A stretch of 64,000 bases of DNA from Gigantopelta aegis (taxonomy: Eukaryota; Mollusca; Gastropoda; Neomphalida; Peltospiridae), in contig NC_054702.1 of assembly GCF_016097555.1 (NCBI RefSeq), positions 107,104,628 to 107,168,627 on the forward strand, given 5' to 3'. This document shows positions 12,827-25,800 of the stretch, piece by piece. The stretch's first letter is position 1, and every line of letters begins with the position of its first letter. The notes beneath the pieces were generated by a model. That model saw only the letters and a program-made list of their open reading frames with translations, was not told where the DNA came from and made no database searches. A program made the position numbers and the translations under genes.

Positions 12827-15800
12827 AAACAATTATTTAGGCCTATATTATAATTATTATATGTGTGTAATTTAGCAGTATAAACTTTTATTTTAAAATT
12901 GAAAAATAAATAAATAAGATGTAGTAGCTGTGGTATGGCAAAATAAATACAAGTATAGATAATATCCAAGCAACTAAGATTAAATGAAAAATAAAGACCA
13001 CACAAATTTAATGATAAAGGAATATATTCTTTATTCAGGAACTGGATGCATCGTTTTGTTGGGGGATTTTTCATGGAAGACGATGGAATTGTGTATTTTA
13101 TTTACAGTATAATGTGGGATTTTTATCACTGCACATGCTTTAACCATTTTGTTTGCTAAATTAATCTCTGTTGGTGACAACAAGCAACAACATTAAAGTC
13201 AACGTAGTCACATTCTGTGAGGGAAGCCATGGAATTCCATCAGGTTTGTCGTTTTAATGACCCTACCCAGAAGTGGCGCCTAGTCTCTTCTTTTGGAAAT
13301 TTGTAAAACGATATTTTTTTTAACATCATGTTATGGTTTATGCAGCCAACTGCACAACATGTGTTAGGCATCGTGACCGTTAACTGTTGTAAACGATCGA
13401 CCAAAGTTGCCTCATTTCACTATCAAACCATACGTAACTAAGGAGAAGCTTCACCGCGTCACGTGATAAACAATGGCGGCCAGGGGTCGAAGTACCCGTA
13501 TGTTTGGTTCCGAGAATAGGCATAGTCATTTCGTACCTAATTTGGTCATTTCGTACCTAATTTGGTTGTTTTTACCCTGGTCATTTCGTACCATTGCAAA
13601 AAGTCATTTCGTACCCTAGTCATTTCGTACCATAACTGAAAGTCATATCGTACCATAACAATCACCCCGGTAATGTCTATTATAGTATTACAAAATAACA
13701 TTAAATTACAAATTTGTGGTTAATTTAAGGAATATTTTATCAGTAAAAGACTAAAAATTATTGCCACTTTATATAAACATTAGCAATTGGCTAATTTGGC
13801 AATCAGTAAGGTAGTTAATGTTTTAATGGCTGTTATTGTTTATTTCTTAAACAAATAAGATGCAAATAAGCAAGTTTGAAAAGAAGACCTAATAAATAAA
13901 TAATATTTTGTTGGTCCATTATATAATTTTGTTGTTTTTGACTAATTATTTGGAGCCATTTCACACAAAATCGACGTTGGCAGTTAGTAGTAAATACCAT
14001 ATACGGCTCTTGTCAGGTCAGATAACAGTTGACAGGTATTATGGGTATCAATAACGATATGCTGCACAATAACGTGTTCTGGTTTTCAAACTGTCAAAAT
14101 AAAGTTTTAAAACAAAACCCACTGCTTTTATGCTATAGTCAATTCGTTTTTTATATACTGGAATGAAATGACTAGGGTACGAAATGACTTCACAATGGTA
14201 CGAAATGACTAGGGTACGAAATGACTTGGGTACGAAATGACTTTTTGCAATGGTACGAAATGACCAATGTACGAAATGACGGGTCAAATGACCAGGCAGC
14301 ATGGTACGAAATGGATGGTACGATATGACTTGGGTACGAAGTGACTATGATTCAGTCTATAGATTAATTTTACAACAAATAATTTAATAGTGCTTAAATA
14401 GGGAAGGACTCGAGGAGTCGGGACAACTAGTTGAGACATGGATCTATAATTGTTATGGAGGTTTACTTAAGAATATAACATGATAGCACAGAACTATGAA
14501 CGGTGTAACACAAAGCCGTTCTTACATAACAGGCATAGAAATAAGTCGAGAATGGTAATTTGTTCTTCAACATTTTTTATTCAGCTAAAACTACATCACC
14601 TAGTTTGATCAGTTGTCTTATTTAGATACACATATGTGTTACTGTGTGTATACACAGGGCTCGACTCGAACTTAAGATTTTATATCTTGCAGAAAAAAAA
14701 AGAAAAAAAATTGCCATGTGTGAAACGTCCCACCGCCAGCAATTTTGGCGCTGTCAGTGGCATTTTTTTTTATAAAGTGTCTTTTACAGCAAATAAATAT
14801 GACTGAAAAATTATATTCATGTATGTACACATACATATATGTCAAATCTGTGGCATAGGAAGGTGCCAAACTGGGGGGGGGGGCACACTTTTATAGTTAC
14901 AATTTTACACTATTATAAAGCAAAATATCTGAAAAGTGAGGTGCATGTGCCCCCTTGCCCCCCCACTTCCTACGTCAGTGCAAATGTACAAATGTTATAC
15001 ACTGGCAGATATTGTACACATGGAGTATACATTTTGCCTTCATTGAGGAGCTACCGGCGTCGTGGTTAGGCCATCAATCTACAGGCTGGTAGGTGCTGGG
15101 TTCGGATCCCAGTCGAGGCATGGGATTTTTAATCCAGATACCGACTCCAAACCCTGATTGAGTGCTCCGCAAGGCTCAATGGGTAGGTGTAAACCACTTG
15201 CACCGACCAGTGATCCATAACTGGTTCAACAAAGGCCATGGTTTGTGCTATCCTGTCTGTGGGAAGTGCAAATAAAAGATCCCTTGCTGCTAATCGGAAA
15301 GAGTAGCCCATGTAGTGGCGACAGCGGGTTTCCTCTCAAAATCTGTGTGGTCCTTAACCATATGTCTGACGCCATATAACCGTACATAAAATGTGTTGAG
15401 TGTGTCGTTAAATAAAACATTTCTTTCTTTCTTTCATTGAGGAGCTTTACTGATGACACAAAAGTGCTGTCGGTGATGCTCCTGACCTACAGCAATTTAT
15501 ATCTCAATGACGGCAATTGCTGTCGATGCTGTCACTAAGTTCGAGCCCAGCTGTCAGTACAGTGAGACTAGTGACATGAATGAATAACGGAGTATCACGA
15601 TTATTCAGGGATTTTACATTAATAATAATGAAAAGAAATGTGTTTTGTTTTTTTTGTCATGTGATATGCTTTGGACCAATCCAAACATTTATAACAAACT
15701 AATATTTACAGATTGGAATTTTATGCAAATAAAAGTTGTATATCAGTGATGAATGTACTTTAACATAAATGGGTAAAATTCTTTTTTCTTCTTGTAAATG

Positions 15801-18800
15801 GTCCATACTTCCTTGACCCTCCCCACCCCCACTCCAGGTCCGGATCAATATTTTGTGCTAAAACCTACAGCACACAAGATCTGTCAGATGAGCAAAATAT
15901 TTGATTACTGATTGAATGAAGTGATCGGAATGGGAAAACACCCAAGTGGGTCTAACCACCAACCCATCATTACACACCTGCAAGCACTCAACCACAGTAC
16001 TGCATCCTTCTAACAGAGCTAAAGGATATTCAGAAGAAAACTGTTATAAAATAATGGTCTTTGTCTCGCTTTTACAATTTACAAAGTAAAAGGTGAGATG
16101 TAGGTATGATATTACTTTTTTGATGGCAACAAATTAACATTAAAGTTTCGTGTTTAGATCAGTTCTCACAAACTTTAATTGCTAGATCATTGAAACTTGG
16201 GGTATAGTTGCACCTATGGATGTTCAACACTGTGCACCAAATTTTTTATAGTTACAAGTGAGACATTTAATTCTGTGGAATTGTGGAGTTTTTTCCAATC
16301 ATCACAAAAGTCATCAAATACTATTAGAACATTGTGTTGAAGGACTTAAACTTGCAAAAGTTTGCATTTCGGTGTAGAGTGGCAGAACATAGCCCAGTGG
16401 TAAAGTGCACACCTGATGCATGGCCATTTTGGGATCAGTCCCCATCAGTAGGCCCATTGGGCTATTTTGGCCAGTGCGCCACGACTGGTATAACAAATGG
16501 CTGTGGTTACAGGTATGACTGTGCTATCCTGTCTGTGGGATGGTGCATATAAAAGATCCCTTACTACTAATGGAACAAAGTAGCAGGTTCCCTCTCTAAG
16601 ACTATATGTCTGATGATTAATAAATCAAAACAAACAAACTTCTGTGTAGAAGTATTACCGGTACATAGCCGAATACATCATCCATGAAACTGAATTGACA
16701 AATCAGTTTGATGACAGATGTATCGACTAAGTTTAACAGTTTTTTTTTTTTTTCATTTACAGACAGCTATTTCTTGATAAATTTAAGTTCATGCTTGATG
16801 GAATAATTGGACATCCCTTTGGAACAACATTTGAACTGAAAGATGGACAGTTGGTCAAGGCGGACCCACCAGTCACTGCAGAGACTGGTAAAGAGGTTGA
16901 AGGTAATTGTTTAAATATCTTATCAATCCCTGGCATGTCAATGTTAAATGAGTGCATGATATGCCTACAAGAAGCCAAGTTGCAATTACGTACATGTACA
17001 CCATACATATACGAACAAGTATGTAAATTTAAGACTTCATAAGGAAAGACAAAAAAACCAACAACCCAGTATTGAAAGTTCAACCCAAAACAATTATACA
17101 CATATTATTTGAAATGATGTGTCCTTGTTACAAATTAAATATTTTTGGTTGATTGTGAGGGTTTTCCATTATAACCAACATGAGTTTTCAATTAAAATTG
17201 GCATTTACATGCATGTATAATAGCAATGCATGTGTGAACATGTAGTGTTGGCAAATTTATTTTAAAACAAATATCAAAGATGGGTGTCAGAATGTATATG
17301 TTTGCATTTATTTTCTAGTCCTGTCATTGCTGTGAGTAAATATACCTAGAATGTACTGTACAGAGTAATAACTTTCGATATGCTAGTAGTTTTACTGTTT
17401 TAGACCTAAGAAAATACACTAGCACATTTTAAAATGTCCGTTACTTTTATTCGTAGAGAGCTGCAGTGGGAAAGACAACCGAGAGCTCAAGGCAGATGAT
17501 TCCAATCAGAAGTTGACACAGCAGGATATTGAATCAATGAAGCAGAAAGGAGTCACAGGACAGGTATTTCATAGGGTATTTTATTGTCTCGCCTGTATGA
17601 ACATGAAGTCCGAAGGTTATACTTTTGCACAATAATAGCACTTGTCAAACTTTGCATGAAGATCTACATTAAGTCATCAAATTGACTTCTTTTTTTGATA
17701 AACTTGAAGACCTACATCGGCTACATGAAGATTAATGAAATTTATGTTTAGTTAATCCTCTGGTTGTTCATCTCGGTACATGTTGGAGAATAAATAAATT
17801 ATTTTTAGTCTTTTATTTAAAAAAACAAAGAGAAGAAGGAAAATAATAGTCATATAATTTTTTGTAAGCCAATTTGTAGTGAGGTATTTTATTCCACAAT
17901 TTTTTTTGTTTACTCAGCCATTTTGTACCATCCCAGTGAATACGCCTTCTGGCGAGCTGGTGATTACATAATACCTAACGTGTCACATCAGGAATTAAGT
18001 CTTCGAACTGAAGAAACAAAACATACCTGATTTTTGCTGATGCACTTCAATGTTCTGTAATAATATCCATCCCAGTAACACAGCAACGTGTATATGTGGT
18101 TTATTTTTCAATACAAAATAAACCACCATTGTCAAAGTGTTGAAATAACTGTATTATGTTTTGTACATAAATTAACCCACGTACTGAAATAATAGTCGGG
18201 AGTGTTTTCTTGGTTAATTGGTCTTTTCTTTCTGAGGCCTGTACCTGTGGTTCCTGATTCGCAGGTGTATATTTAGACGGTCTAGACACCCTAAAAAGAC
18301 GTGCCTCTTTATATTAAGATCACAGGGTATTGTGTGATAACCTCAAATCGTGATGGGCATTATCAGCCATCCTGCTTTATTACTGTAAGTAATTCTGTAA
18401 AACCCTTGATTAAGTAGACTTTCCCATCTAAAATCACAAAATTGACCAATTATGTACTTCCAAACAAAAGAAAATTATCACTTGGGTATCGTGAGTGGTC
18501 GTTTTTGCTCGAACGTATCCTACCAATGGGCCTAATAATATGCATTTTTTCTTTGGATTTTTTAAAAGAAAAAATACTACAACTCCATTTCGTTCTATTG
18601 ATGCAAATTGAAATATATTTAGTTAAATAGTTTATTATACTATTAAGTCATTTATGTTGTTTTACAAGTCAGATTGATGAAAGCAAAACACTTGTCGTAA
18701 ATTAGAGCATTTGTTTACACTGTGCATAGAGAAGTTGGATGGAGCTGACATCACTTCACCCCAAGCTATACCACCGGACATCACAAAAACAAAACAAAAT

Positions 18801-19826
18801 GGCTGCCCCCAGTTAGCAGGAATATTAATGGGTTTTTTATTAACTCTAATATTAAGCGTTTTTCATTTGTTAAACTGTCAGTATGTGTTGGTGGTCCGGG
18901 TATGCATCTTTCCAACACATAAGGCTCTTGTTGGAGTTTAGTCTACCTTTAAACTTACTTATTTTAATTTTGACAGGAAATTATTCAACAACTGGTAGAA
19001 CACAGTGATACGTTCAAAGCCAAAACTGAGTTTTCTCAAGCTAAATATTTGAAAAAGAAGAGGAAAAAGTAAGTATATTTGTGTTTTGTTAAATGAATAT
19101 TAATTTTCTCCTGAGCAAAATTGTTGAACATATTTTGGGACATGTCAAATTAAGCAGGCCTAATTTAGAGAGTGATTTCCTAAACATAAATGATGGAAGC
19201 ATTGTAAATATATATATATAACTTTACACTTGGCCCAGGTCATATTTGGAATTTTACTCTTACTATGATTTATATTTTAATTAGCAAAATTAAAAAAAAA
19301 GATATATAAAAAAGCTTTGTTTAGTAGACAGCAGTAATTGATTTTTGGAACACTGAAAAAGCATTAAGATGGTATTATTTATTAGTTCAGCAAATTTATA
19401 ATATAATATGTAAGGCCATTTTAACAGTTTCTGATCATTCTGATCACTTCTCCTCTTTTAATCTGCACTGCTGATCTCCTTCCAATGCCGCATTTTGTTA
19501 TGATTTTGTTTTTGTTAGTCCAATGAACTACCATACACATATCATGCTAAATATTGCATACAAAGAAGATATCCATAAATATAATTGTTACTGAACACAG
19601 CAGAGGTTATAAACACGGAGGTTATGTATATAACCATAGCTAATGAAGGCTGGCTATCTATATCAGTGGTGGATCCAGAAAATCCATTTAGGGGAGGCCC
19701 CAATGACATGAGGCGGAATGCCAAGGAAAGATTGGGGGGGGTTTGGAGAGGGATCGTAATTTTTTTATTATTAATATATAATAAAATTATAACTCGCAAA
19801 ATTTAGGGGGGTGGGCCCCAAAGACC

Positions 19827-19892
<66 letters not shown>

Positions 19893-22800
19893 ATCCACAT
19901 CTGTATATGACAGTAATATTTTTGTTGGAAAGCTCAGTGTAAGGTTCACTACACTCATCTAAACTTTCTCAGGTTACATCTAGTAATAATATAATGGATT
20001 ACATTAAATATCTTGATCGATTGAGAATACATGCAGTTAAACATGTAAATAACCAAAACTCTTAGCATGAAAACAGTTTTGTCACTTTCCACATCCCATT
20101 ACATTACACATATTACTTATGGTTAATTTTTTATAAAAACATATATACCATACTAATTGTTTGTTTCCTATTTCAGGCATGTGTTTATAGTCACAGTGTT
20201 AAAGCCAACAGCTAGACTACTGATAGAGATGCTGTACAGTAAAGCACCTGATAAAATATGGTAAGTCATTCATTTTAATTATATATTTTGATTGTGTATA
20301 ACAAAAATACCCCTTTTTCAGTTTCCTGATTAACAGCTAAAATGGCACATTAATATTTTTCTATTACCACCCGATTATTTGCAGAGTCTGTGATTGAGAC
20401 ACGTTTTATGCTAATAAAGTTGTGGCATTTTACTAAATGGAAGCATGTGTAGAACCCAAAATAAATTCTAATTTGAACATAATTTTTATATGCTTTAAAA
20501 CACAAATTAATATTTATTTATTATGCTGTTTCTTGAATATTATGAATGCGATAATTATATTACAACCTGTGTTTATTTACAATTTAAATTAAGTTAAACG
20601 TGAATACATTTGCCAGCTAGAAGAGTCTTGTTTGTTTTCAGTAATCTCCGAGTGGACAGTTTGTCTCAGATCTTGTGGTATGGAAATGTGCACTCTGGAA
20701 TTAATGTGGCAGTAGTGGATTCGTGTCGAGGTCTAGTGGTGGGCTCTATCCTGCAGAGAATGGGAGGTGGGTTCAGAAACTGCACTTTTCACTTGACACT
20801 TCAAGTATATTTATCTCACTCTCAGGGTTGTCAAAACCACAGGGTTGGGTGTGAAGGAATGAGGAGACGATGGCCCCACCTATCTGAAACTGATAGAAAA
20901 GTAGATTACATTGTTGAAGAATGTATCCAATAGTGTCTAAAATTTAATAAATGTTCCACTGGTCACAAACCCACTCACCATAAGCAATATATTTATGAAG
21001 TACTGATTGTGAACTTCCATTGATTAAACATTCAGATTTTGAATTTGCACTAATTAACTATTCAGGGTGTTTGAATGATATCATCTTCATAAATCAAGGC
21101 TAATATTCGTTCCTCGTATTCAGCCTTGATACATGTCGTCAAGAAATCGTGCCACAAAATGCTTAAATTTCATTGGATGTGATGAGATCTGATTGCAACA
21201 AATCGCAACGCTCCTTATAGATTTCCTTGTTATTGTAAACAAAGATGGCAGCGTCAGCATCCGGCGGTTAAATTTTGATATTGCTTTCAAGATTGTCACA
21301 TGTTACTGATGCTGTGATTGGTCAGCGATGTCATCATGTAATAGAAGGCACTAGTAGTGGATATCAGTAATCTTGACTACATGTATCAAGGCTGAATACG
21401 AGGGACGAATATTAGCCTTGATTTATGAAGATGAAATGATATGGGCATGACAAATGTTAAAATAAATATTCCCCTCTTTTCACTTTTACACTTTTAAAAT
21501 TTCTTCGGACAACACCTTTTGATTTCTTATTGCATCATTTAACCAGTACTTTAATATTTAATACTAATACTAGTATTAGCTTGTATCAACTAATACTAGT
21601 ATTAGCTTGTATCAGTTTTTTAAAAGCAGTATCATTGGTTAATAATAAAAACATTTACAGTTTGTTCTTAATTGATTGACTAAATTAATATATTTCATGT
21701 TTCTCATCTTTTGTGTTACTGTTGCAGGCTGTGGCAAGATTGTTCAACTCTATCCAGGGAATGATCTCAATAGGTAAAAATAGTAATCAATTTCAACTTT
21801 GCTGAATACTTACCTTTGTTTGACATCCAATAGCTGATGTGTATTTTTGTTGTTAAACATTCATTCAGTCATTCTGTTGGAAGCTGTTTTTATTTAGTTA
21901 ATGTTGGCAGTAATATTTCTTGTATCTTTTTTGTTTGATAATGCAAATTCAGCATTTATTATTAGACAGAAGAATGCTTTGTTGTTTTCCCCCATGGATA
22001 TCACATTTCACATCGGCTCCCTGTGTAGTAGTCTTAATTAGTCATTCTTTAGATTGATTTGTTTTAATTAGATTTCTGGTCATGACATTTTTTTTGTATT
22101 TTACTTTTATTTTCAGGTATGTTGTGGATTACTTTGATTTTCCAAAGGAATACAAAGACATCTTATTCAGTTTTCCTCTAAACAAATTAATGGATCTCAA
22201 ATCAAATTCTAAACCATTAACTGACTCATCAGCTGATGCAGTGGTGACACCATCTGTAGCTGAACAAATGTGTGATATGTCATCTCACCCAAATGATTCG
22301 TCACTAACAAAGTTAGATGTTGAACAGTCATGTGATGACACTTCATCAAACACAAATGGTGCACCAGTTACGAAAACTTTGGATGTGGACACAGGAGAAA
22401 AGCTTTCTGTTGAAAATAATGATAGTTCCATGGACACCAATGACAATAATGCCAGTCAGTCAAAGGGTGATCACTCTAAGTTACTTGAGAAATCTGTTAA
22501 GAAAGAAACGGAAGATTTGCATACACAATCAGATATTAGTACAGGAAAGAAAGGCAGGAAGAAAACAGAGAAATCAGAGGTAAGATTAGACATGATGACA
22601 TTCAGTTTCTAAAATACATATAGTCAAACTTTATCTCAACCAATCTCAAGGAGGAGACGTTGTTCAGTGGCTTCTCACCAAGAATTATTATGTTTTTCTT
22701 GAACTACCAGTATCTCGATCATGTTGGATTAGTATCTTTTAAATCATGATAACAAAGTTTGACTGTATTAAAAGCTAGTTAATGCTTATAAAATATGTTT

Positions 22801-25800
22801 TCCCTCATATGTATTATATAACATAACAGTTTTGTACATATTAACAGAACCAATCATGCAGCAATGTTCAAAGTTATATATATGTAAATCTATACTTTCT
22901 TTTGGGGGTGGTACGTAGCCCAGTGGTAAAGCACTCGCTTGATTTGCAGTCGGTCTGGAATCGTTTCCCGTCGGTGGGCCCATTGGGCTATTTCTCATTC
23001 CAGCCAGTGTACCACAACTATTATATCAAAGGCTGCGGTATGTGCTATTCTGTCTGTTGGATGACACATATAAATGATCCCTTGGTACTAATGAAAGATT
23101 TAGCGGGTTTCCTAAGTGAAAATGACCAAATGTTTGACATCCAATAACTATACTTTCTTTTAGCCTGTTCACATTTACTAACAATGTATTTTGTACATTT
23201 CTTGCTTTGTCTGTTATGCATAATATATTAGAGCTACTGTTTATGTTCAATAATTTATAAAAAAATATACATGTCATTATATATATCATTGTCAGAAGTC
23301 ATGTTTGGTATAATACATTATATAATATGTTATGAAAATAGAAATTATTGTTGTGAAAGTCCATTGCTGCAGCAAGTTGTGTATTAATATATGGGTTTTT
23401 TGTGTATGATCCAATTAACATGGATTTGTTTGGTAAATGTAGGAAGAAAAACAAAAAGAACAGCAACAGAAATCTCGACAGCTGGAGGCAGCCAAATCTA
23501 TCTTATTGGAGAGAAATATTGACTGGTAAGACACTCTTTTACATGTACAGTTAAGTTTATGATTTAATGCTAAGTTTATGATAGCATTTTCACAAGTTTA
23601 AGAGAAAGTGAAATTAGAAATAATAGATATAGCATATAACAGATGATACTAAAATGAATATTGCATATTTTAAAATGTGATATGAAGTTTAAGAGAAAGT
23701 GAAATTAGAAATAATAGATATAGCATATAACAGATGATACTAAAATGAATATTGCATATTTTAAATGTGATATGAAGTTAGTCTGTATTGCTGTTACCCC
23801 AACACTTACTGACATTGGATTCTGGAATACCTAGTGTTTATCTCCTGGTCTTTATGTGGCCACACACTCAAGAGTACACTCACAAGAAGAGTGCAGCATG
23901 CTGCATTTAACCCAAAACCTTCAGTTTATGTCCATTGGTGTACTCAACAGTGACTGGGCCAACCTAAGTATGAGCTTTAAAAAAATTGATTATCCATTGT
24001 CACTCTTCTGGTTTTTATAATCTTGTCAAGGATGACTAGTTAATTTATTGACATTTAATTTTGACCTCTTAAAGAGTTGGTCCTTTTTACAGGTTAAAAA
24101 GTCCAAATCCTGTTAATGCAATATTGTGATGGAAATAAATGTGAAAGCAAACAATATAAATAACTACAAATAAATATAAAACCATATCTACATGTATGAT
24201 CCGTATTTTCAGTTTGATTGTAGCCAGCAAGTACCATCCTACACCAATAGTGATGAATCTACTGGAATTCATGGCCCTATCTAGACCGGTTGTTGTTTAT
24301 TCACAGTACAAGGAGGTTTGTTGTTCAAATTTCATTTTATTAAATACTTATTTCCATGCTTAGTCCAACTAAGGTTCAATCACACTGTTCTATGTACACA
24401 CCTCAGCCATCTGGGCTGTCTGTTCACAACAGGTTCAATCACACTGTTCTATGTACACACCTCAGCCATCTGGGCTGTCTGTTCACAACAGGTTCAATCA
24501 CACTGTTCTATGTACACACCTCAGCCATCTGGGCTGTCTGTTCACAACAGGTTCAATCACACTGTTCTAGGTACACACCTCAGCCATCTGGGCTGTCTGT
24601 TCACAACAGGTTCAATCACACTGTTCTATGTACACACCTCAGCCATCTGGGCTGTCTGTTCACAACAGGTTCAATCACACTGTTCTATGTACACACCTCA
24701 GCCATCTGGGCTGTCTGTTCACAACAGGTTCAATCACACTGTTCTATGTACACACCTCAGCCATCTGGGCTGTCTGTTCACAACAGGTTCAATCACACTG
24801 TTCTATGTACACACCTCAGCCATCTGGGCTATCTGTTCACAACAGAGGGTTAGTGGTTAGTGAGACAGAAGTCAGTGTGTCATTAAACTCTGGGTGGGAG
24901 TCAGTATCAGGAGGCGAACCTAGTACCTACCAGTCATAAGACTTAACCACTATGCCACTGAGGCTGGTTGTTCAAATTAGATCACTGACTAGCAAGGTAA
25001 CAACTGTAGTGATTAAAAGATGCATTCTGCCAATGAAATGAGAGTTTATATAGAGTGGCTATTATTGTAGAGAGTGTCTTCCCATTGTTATTGGTTCTAC
25101 ATATTTCAATTTTTTAATATACACATTCTTTCTTATAAATGAATCTGAAGTTTAATTTATCATTGATGATTTTTAGCTACCAGTTAGACAGTAAATTGCT
25201 TGCTTGATGCACAGTCAGTCTAGGATCGATCTCTGTCGGTGGGCCCATTGGGCTGCTTCTCATTCCAGCCAGTGCACCACAACTGGTCTATCAAAGACTG
25301 GTATGTGCTATCCTGGCTATGGAATGGTGCATATAAAACATCCCTTGCTACTAATTGAAAAATAGCAGGTTTACTCTCTAAGATTACATGTCAAATTTAC
25401 CAAAGGTTTGACATCCAATAGCTGATGATTCATAAATCAATATGCTCTAGTAGTGTTGTTAAACAAAACAAACTAAATGTATATTTGATGTAAATTATCT
25501 GTTGGAGGTACATAGTTTTCCTAATTTTATGTAATAATGTGCTAGGATCATATACTTTGTTTTCAGCCTTTAGTTGACTGTTACACTGCACTGAAAAAAA
25601 GTGGTTTGGCAATCAAACTGAAGTTGACAGAAACCTGGTTCAGAGAATACCAGGTTTGTCTCTTTCTTTATTGATCAGACAATGAAACAAACTCAAGTCT
25701 TGTTTATATGCTTTTCTTGTTCATTCAGTAACCAGACCTCACAGTTTACAGGGAGCCATCACTCTCGCTCCCCATCACACTGAGACTAGTTCAAGGAGAG

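Larger units (their letters stand above)
10220..15196 (-). repeat. Right arm of giant inverted repeat
   Basis: Reverse complement of 1161-9977. It lacks the 4.19-kb insertion of the left arm and has its own 387-bp MITE at 10341-10725. Landmarks matched on both arms: the THAP exon (3013 and 13371), the GTCATTTCGTACC arrays, the CA/AT microsatellites near 8.0 and 12.5 kb, and a poly-G/poly-C tract. In the TRMT6 pre-mRNA the arms could fold into a hairpin of several kilobases. Confidence 0.88.
617..16762 (+). other. TRMT6 intron 1, occupied by nested transposon material
   Basis: The intron runs from the weak donor GTCATA to a polypyrimidine tract and CAG-type acceptor at 16761-16762. Nearly all of 659-15434 is repeats: motif arrays, a giant inverted repeat, SINEs, a MITE and a Tc1 relic. 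15435-16370 holds no recognised element. No additional TRMT6 coding exon is needed, because exons 1 and 2 join in phase. Confidence 0.8.

Noticed and set aside
22082..22612. Stand-alone 176-codon gene
   Set aside because: It is TRMT6 exon 8 (22117-22579) plus flanking intron.
24373..24844. CRISPR-like array
   Set aside because: Adjacent identical units without unique spacers, in an animal intron.
24318..24860. 180-codon and 165-codon plus-strand ORFs
   Set aside because: Products of the 59-bp minisatellite in a TRMT6 intron; three frames cycle through the same peptide.
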